Notes under the pieces: model-generated | The model's database searches: none | What the model was told of the DNA's origin: nothing | Seen by the model: the letters and a program-made list of their open reading frames with translations, nothing else | Made by a program: the position numbers and the translations under genes | Assembly (NCBI GenBank): GCA_938015405.1 | Contig: CALLPZ010000365.1 | Coordinates: forward strand, 1-5,976 | DNA length: 5,976 bases | DNA from: an uncultured Pseudanabaenaceae cyanobacterium | GTDB taxonomy: Bacteria; Cyanobacteriota; Cyanobacteriia; PCC-9006; JAAUQQ01 | Direction of reading: 5' to 3' | Shown here: positions 5,679 to 5,976 of the stretch, piece after piece | Layout of the letters: the number at the start of each line of letters is the position of its first letter | Position numbering within the stretch: the first letter of the stretch is position 1

Positions 5679-5976
5679 TGGTCACCCTCTCGATCGTGGT
5701 GCCGCTTTACTGCGAAGCGCCCAATGTGGAGTTTCTCTTCACTCGCCTGGAACGGGTCATGGACGAGTTAGGACTGTCCTATGAAATCATCTGCGTCGAT
5801 GATGGCAGTAAGGATGAAACCCTCGACCTGCTGATTCTCCACCGCCATCGCAACAGCGCTATTAAGGTGATTGCCCTCTCTCGAAACTTTGGCAAGGACA
5901 TCGCCATGACTGCTGGGATTGACTTTGCCCAGGGTGATGCCGTGATTCCCATTGATGCGGATTTGCAAGACCCGCC
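5678..5976 (+). CDS. Family 2 glycosyltransferase, polyprenyl-phosphate sugar synthase type (GtrB/DPM1-like), 3' truncated by window
   Basis: Ninety-nine full codons plus two bases of a proline codon are visible; the gene continues past the right edge. The N-terminal GT-A nucleotide-binding fold is clear: strand LSIVVPLY (4-11), EIICVDDGSKDET (36-48) with the D41-D42-G43 uridine-binding motif, SRNFGKD (68-74), and DADLQDPP (93-100) with the D93-x-D95 metal and sugar-nucleotide site. The SRNFGK plus DADLQDPP combination is typical of enzymes that transfer a sugar from a nucleotide donor to undecaprenyl or dolichyl phosphate, such as Synechocystis GtrB. Family members are usually a little over 300 aa with two C-terminal membrane helices, which lie outside this window. 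The usual asparagine in the VPxYNE motif is cysteine here (Y11-C12-E13). The start overlaps the upstream stop as TAATG, so translation is probably coupled to the DUF2079 gene. The sugar cannot be read from this fragment. Confidence 0.9.
   Translation, partial: MVTLSIVVPLYCEAPNVEFLFTRLERVMDELGLSYEIICVDDGSKDETLDLLILHRHRNSAIKVIALSRNFGKDIAMTAGIDFAQGDAVIPIDADLQDP

Noticed and set aside
1..5976. Search for tRNA or rRNA genes, CRISPR arrays, insertion sequences or phage attachment sites
   Set aside because: No regularly spaced repeats, transposase-like frames, cloverleaf sequences or terminal inverted repeats were seen; the window is almost fully covered by three genes.

Overview
The window is cyanobacterial chromosome. 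The decisive evidence is a complete stand-alone RpoC2, the C-terminal piece of the RNA polymerase beta' subunit, which is split from RpoC1 only in cyanobacteria and plastids. Its length (1316 aa) and its very large trigger-loop insertion (SI3) are the cyanobacterial form. Four HIP1 palindromes (GCGATCGC), the repeat that is over-represented in many cyanobacterial genomes, agree with this. Genus cannot be resolved by eye; GC content looks moderate.

Layout, all genes on the + strand. Positions 1-140 are non-coding leader upstream of rpoC2 and hold a 13-bp hairpin and a HIP1 site. Positions 141-4091 are rpoC2. Positions 4092-4202 are a short intergenic region dominated by a strong hairpin (4133-4164), read here as the probable end of the rpo operon. 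Positions 4203-5678 encode a polytopic membrane protein of the DUF2079 family (GT-C-like). From 5678 to the right edge runs the first 99 complete codons of a family 2 glycosyltransferase of the polyprenyl-phosphate sugar synthase type (GtrB/DPM1-like), overlapping the preceding stop codon by one base.

Functionally there are two blocks. The first is core transcription: RpoC2 supplies the bridge helix, trigger loop, a zinc site and the jaw region, and joins RpoC1, RpoB, alpha and omega. The second looks like an envelope glycosylation pair. The GT2 enzyme would load a sugar onto a polyprenyl phosphate at the cytoplasmic face, and the DUF2079 protein, related to lipid-linked-sugar transferases, would be a plausible user of that donor. 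The pairing is inferred from family knowledge and the translationally coupled TAATG junction; substrate and acceptor are unknown.

I do not see an obviously new system. The points most worth a second look are the DUF2079/GT2 coupling, the hairpin upstream of rpoC2, the start codon of the membrane gene (the longest reading frame begins inside the terminator stem), and a pair of in-phase HIP1 sites that write the same pentapeptide twice.
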